11,474 nucleotides of DNA from Aureobasidium sp. EXF-3400 (taxonomy: Eukaryota; Ascomycota; Dothideomycetes; Dothideales; Saccotheciaceae): NCBI GenBank assembly GCA_024195585.1, contig SWBL01000683.1:1-11474 (forward strand). Direction: 5' to 3'. The position numbers were made by a program, and so were the translations under genes. Position 1 is the stretch's first letter. Each line of letters starts with the position of its first letter. Below, in pieces: positions 8,818 to 11,474 of the stretch. The notes beneath the pieces were generated by a model, which saw nothing but the letters and a program-made list of their open reading frames with translations, was not told the DNA's origin and ran no database searches.

Positions 8818-10891
8818 TCATCCTTCCTCTTCCTCTTCCTCGTCATCGTCATCGTCATCTCCCTCCTGTGCGTCTTCCATCTCGATGTCGGACTCAGTCA
8901 TCTCTTCACCCAAAAGAGTCAAAATCCTATTCGGGTAAACTATTCCCTCGTCTACATCCGGATACTCGGCATCGGGATCAATCTCGGGGTCTTCCTCCAA
9001 TGCGCCAGAAAGTGGATTTTGCTTTTGCTTGACTGTCGGACTTTCCACATCGTTGTATCCAAGTCGGCCGACTAGTGATTTTCGTACACCCACGGCTTTG
9101 TAGTTGTTCACGGCTCCATCACCGAATCGCTGGATACGGTTGTCCCAAAAGTCGTCCAGGAAGAATTGGTGTACGTACTGATTGCGATCGAGTTAGCCAC
9201 ATGAAAACGCACCCTGACTACGAAATTTCTGGTGTTCGTCTTGTTCTTGAGAAACTTACGCTCATGGGAACGGCATACGAAGTGTCAAATTTGATACCGT
9301 GTTTTGCCGCACTGGCTTTGATGGCAATACCTTCTCGCCTTTCCAGTCCAGGCCATTTCTCTGCAAAAATGCCGAAGGGTGAAGTTTCGAGACTGATGTT
9401 TGCTTGAACCTCGAGAAGGACGACGTTTTTGTTTATCACCGTTTCGACGGCGAAGCCTTCTTCGCCAGCTCTATCGTCGTTGCGGAAAGGCTGTACCACA
9501 ATGCTCTGTTGTTACATTTCTCTACAAGATTGCCAAGGTGAATTAGCATGGTTTCTTTTGTGCAAGAAGATGCGGGTTTTCATTTGTTCAATTGAGGTTT
9601 GATGGATTTTTGCTTTGCAAACCAGAGGGAAGCTTCACTTACAAACCAAGCATGAGTCATTTCATGGATTATGATGTTTGCTAGGACCAGTTGCGTTCGC
9701 ATGTACGAACTTGCATCTGAGGCTGCTGGGTTATAGTGAGAAGCCTGCAGGGAAGGTTAGTGGAAAGTTGTGTTGGCATGGCGAAAGGTGGCTTACATTC
9801 AATTGTGTTCCACCAGAGATGATGTAAAGAAGGTAAGTATCGAGTCTGATGTCGCACGCATGGCTAATACAAAGTTGTCAACGATTGTCCTCGAAAGATA
9901 TATCTTCTTCTGGCAATTCACCTACCGTCGCTTGCCATCACGGAGCCCTCTCTTCTTGATATCCGTGAGTGTCGACCCAGGAGCGTCGTCTTCGTGCAAC
10001 CATTGAAACGTTATATAGTCGCAGAGCGCTTTCATCTCGCTCTTGGTATGCACTCTCTGCCCCACCGTAGATCTGCCTGTATAGTAGACCCGATGCTCTA
10101 CTTTTTGAGCTTTCAACATGTCGGTTTGTGGCAGTTTTTGCATCGGCTGGCCCAAAGCCCACCATAGATCCAAGACACCATCCATTTCCATCATCTTGGT
10201 CACGATTCGTAGAACTGGTTTGAGGTATTCATACTCGGCATCCGAAGTCCCTTCCCAATTGCTTCTTCGAAGGCAGGGATGTATGTCTCTGTTGTTGCCA
10301 ATAACGTTCACGACGCTTCGGTCTTTACTTGCCGATGCTAGCGTCTCAGTATCGACTCTGAATCGAGGCGATACTTCAATTTCAGAGTTGTCATCGGCTT
10401 CCAAGTTTATGCAGCCTAGGCGCTGTAGCTCTTGAGGCGCTTCATGACACCCACGAGTCAGCAAGTTCTCTTTGGCGGTGAGAAAAGAAAAAGCCAATCA
10501 ACTTACTAACAAACTGTAAGATAGAGGATTTTCCCATCCAAGGTCGTTCGAGATTGTATCTAGGTGTATGTATCTCCAGCTCTGGGATATACCGTCTTTG
10601 GCGCAATCCAGGATATGGGTCTGTTCCCAATGCTTTGACAGCAGGAGAAACATATGTAGTCATCATTCTTCGATAACATTCTCTTGCGGATGTTGCAGTA
10701 TATGTCTTGGGCTCGTTGCCATCTGCTACTTCTATCGGTGGGTCATGTATCCATACTGATCGCGTGCTTCGGGGTATGTCACGGTAGTTGAAGGTCAGAG
10801 GATTGAATGGAGATGACGGCTGCGATGATGAAGCTTGACCAGCACCAGAAGGCGATGTCTGGTCAACCTCCATGTCCGACCCATTTGACAT
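8818..10891 (-). CDS. Predicted intracellular zincin metallopeptidase-like protein (HEMTH), copy B, acidic tail
   Basis: Spliced model on the minus strand: 10891-10507, 10439-9926, 9863-9797, 9744-9643, 9505-9260, 9177-8818; 1674 nt, 557 residues. Introns are 67, 62, 52, 137 and 82 bp, with donors GTAAGT, GTAGGT, GTAAGC, GTAAGT and GTAAGT. The start ATG has A at -3 (AAGATGTC). Residues 1-30 are Ser/Gln/Pro-rich and likely disordered. The N-terminal module matches copy A (DPYPGL, YEYLKPVLRIVT, EMDGVLD, VYYTGRST). Residues 346-356 (IIIHEMTHAWF) carry HExxH at 349-353. QPFRNDDRAGEEGFAVE (361-377) matches the copy-A block that may give the third zinc ligand. After it comes a conserved SPFG...KWPG segment and FFLDDFWDNRIQRFG (paralogue FFTDEFWNQRYLRFG). 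The C-terminus (543-557) is an Asp/Glu run. No signal peptide or membrane segment. Substrate unknown. Intron 4 is longer than the rest, so its acceptor is the least certain junction. Confidence 0.8.
8819..8863 (-). repeat. Low-complexity Asp/Glu codon tract
   Basis: The plus strand reads TCC/CTC/CTT followed by CGTCAT repeats, which on the minus strand encode six Asp then six Glu at the end of copy B. Such triplet runs are prone to slippage, so tail length probably varies among strains. Confidence 0.85.
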
Positions 10892-11379
10892 CTTAGCAAG
10901 TTGGACTGTATAGTTCGAGAGAAAAATTGCAATGACTTTATCTCATGCCATATGACGGAGTCTGAAGAACAATTTACGAAAGAAACTGATATCCGGTTCG
11001 GGTTCAACATTTCTTCTCGCATAATTACACATCCGGAAGCCTTTGTGGTCCGGATTTGGAACACATAGCAAAGACTACATTCCACATCCGCTTTCGGACC
11101 ATGAACCAAGGGCTAGGCTCGCTTTCTCAATCCGTTCATGTCCTTGAACACAGCTAAGCAGATATCAGCAACGGCCAAGTGATAATGCTCTCTCATGATA
11201 GTGAGCTAAAGACACATCAAAGCTGGCTGAATCCTCGATCAGCTTACAAAAATTTGGCTAATACCTACAAAGTCGAAAACGAAAATTGCAAACATTGGGG
11301 CTTCAGACCAAAAAAAGGTATCATACACTCCTGGATGTCATGTAGCATGATAGACCAGCAAAAACAACAAAAGAATGTG
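10892..11379. other. Upstream region of zincin copy B, between it and the tRNA gene
   Basis: This 488-bp stretch is the 5' flank of copy B. Between 10991 and 11097 it has several CCG/CGG half-sites: CCGGTTCGG at 10993-11001, ATCCGGA...TCCGGAT (11031-11037 with 11049-11055) and CCGCTTTCGG at 11088-11097. I see no exon or repeat element here. Confidence 0.5.
11360..11372 (-). terminator. RNA polymerase III terminator of the tRNA gene
   Basis: On the minus strand, T4 (11372-11369) begins 8 nt after the discriminator base, and a T5 run (11364-11360) follows 4 nt later. Runs of four or more T close to the tRNA 3' end are the standard pol III stop signal. Confidence 0.75.
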
Positions 11380-11470
11380 CTCTCCATCAGGGAATCGAAC
11401 CCTGGTCTCCCGCGCTTGACGAGATTTTACTCCTGACAAGCGGAAATCATGACCACTAGACCAATGAAGA
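11380..11470 (-). tRNA. tRNA-Asp(GTC) with a 19-nt intron
   Basis: On the minus strand the sequence folds into a full cloverleaf of 72 nt after intron removal. The acceptor stem is TCTTCAT with ATGGAGA (seven pairs, one G-U), the discriminator base is G73, the D arm is GTC...GAT, and the T arm is CAGGG-TTCGATT-CCCTG. The anticodon stem TCCGC/GCGGG (27-31/39-43) encloses loop TTGTCA|C, giving anticodon GTC at 11437-11435. The intron spans 11433-11415 and sits between positions 37 and 38, the canonical site for tRNA splicing endonuclease. The internal promoter is intact: A box TGGTCTAGTGG (11463-11453) and B box GGTTCGATTCC (11401-11391). CCA is not encoded, as usual in nuclear genes. G73 supports aspartate identity. 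Confidence 0.93.
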
Positions 11471-11474
11471 TGAG

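Noticed and set aside
8819..8863. Trinucleotide array as a non-coding microsatellite
   Set aside because: It is in frame with the last exon of copy B and ends at its stop codon, so it is better described as a coding low-complexity tail.
8540..8938. 132-residue plus-strand frame ending in a Ser run
   Set aside because: It starts at TTG, and the Ser run is the complement of the Asp/Glu codon tract of copy B.
10442..10506. Read-through end of copy B first exon (stop at 10442) as a separate 149-residue protein
   Set aside because: It is the reading of intron 1. Splicing 10506-10440 restores the frame and the TP-x-EL...LGCIN match with copy A.

Overview
The window reads as nuclear DNA of a filamentous ascomycete (Pezizomycotina). 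The coding genes carry short spliceosomal introns of 49-137 bp with GT(A/R)NGT-like donors, CTAAC/CTGAC-type branch sites and (C/T)AG acceptors. Proteins include a fungal GPI-anchored wall protein type and a membrane-anchored member of the fungal aspartyl-protease fold. Genes are monocistronic and spaced by 175-815 bp. I cannot fix the genus; a Dothideomycete-like source is only a guess from the general look of the proteins. No transposon, CRISPR array, viral or bacterial gene is visible.

Layout. 2-652 (+): 3' part of a Ser/Thr/Pro/Ala-rich GPI-anchored cell-wall protein with two in-frame 15-bp minisatellites. 1467-3259 (+): three-exon gene for a 563-residue secreted, single-pass membrane protein of the peptidase A1 fold that appears to have lost its catalytic aspartates. 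3435-3692 (-): short coiled-coil protein. 4222-5061 (-): Lys-rich, highly charged orphan protein. 5656-6033 (-): small protein with an N-terminal nuclear-localisation-like patch and a six-position heptad zipper. 6257-8283 (-) and 8818-10891 (-): two tandem paralogues, five and six exons, coding for 579- and 557-residue predicted intracellular zincins (HELGH and HEMTH), each with an acquired low-complexity tail, basic in one and acidic in the other. 11380-11470 (-): tRNA-Asp(GTC) with a 19-nt intron.

How the pieces fit. The two plus-strand genes act at the cell surface. The five minus-strand protein genes look intracellular (no signal peptides; several basic or NLS-like stretches). The most distinctive element is the HExxH pair. 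After splicing by hand, the two proteins align along nearly their whole length, share a long N-terminal module, the zinc-site helix and a downstream F-x-N-D-x-R...E-E-G-x-A-x-E block, yet differ in three of their introns and in the charge of their tails. I cannot name this family from the sequence; its substrate is unknown. The gene models come from splice-site reading plus paralogue comparison, not from transcripts.
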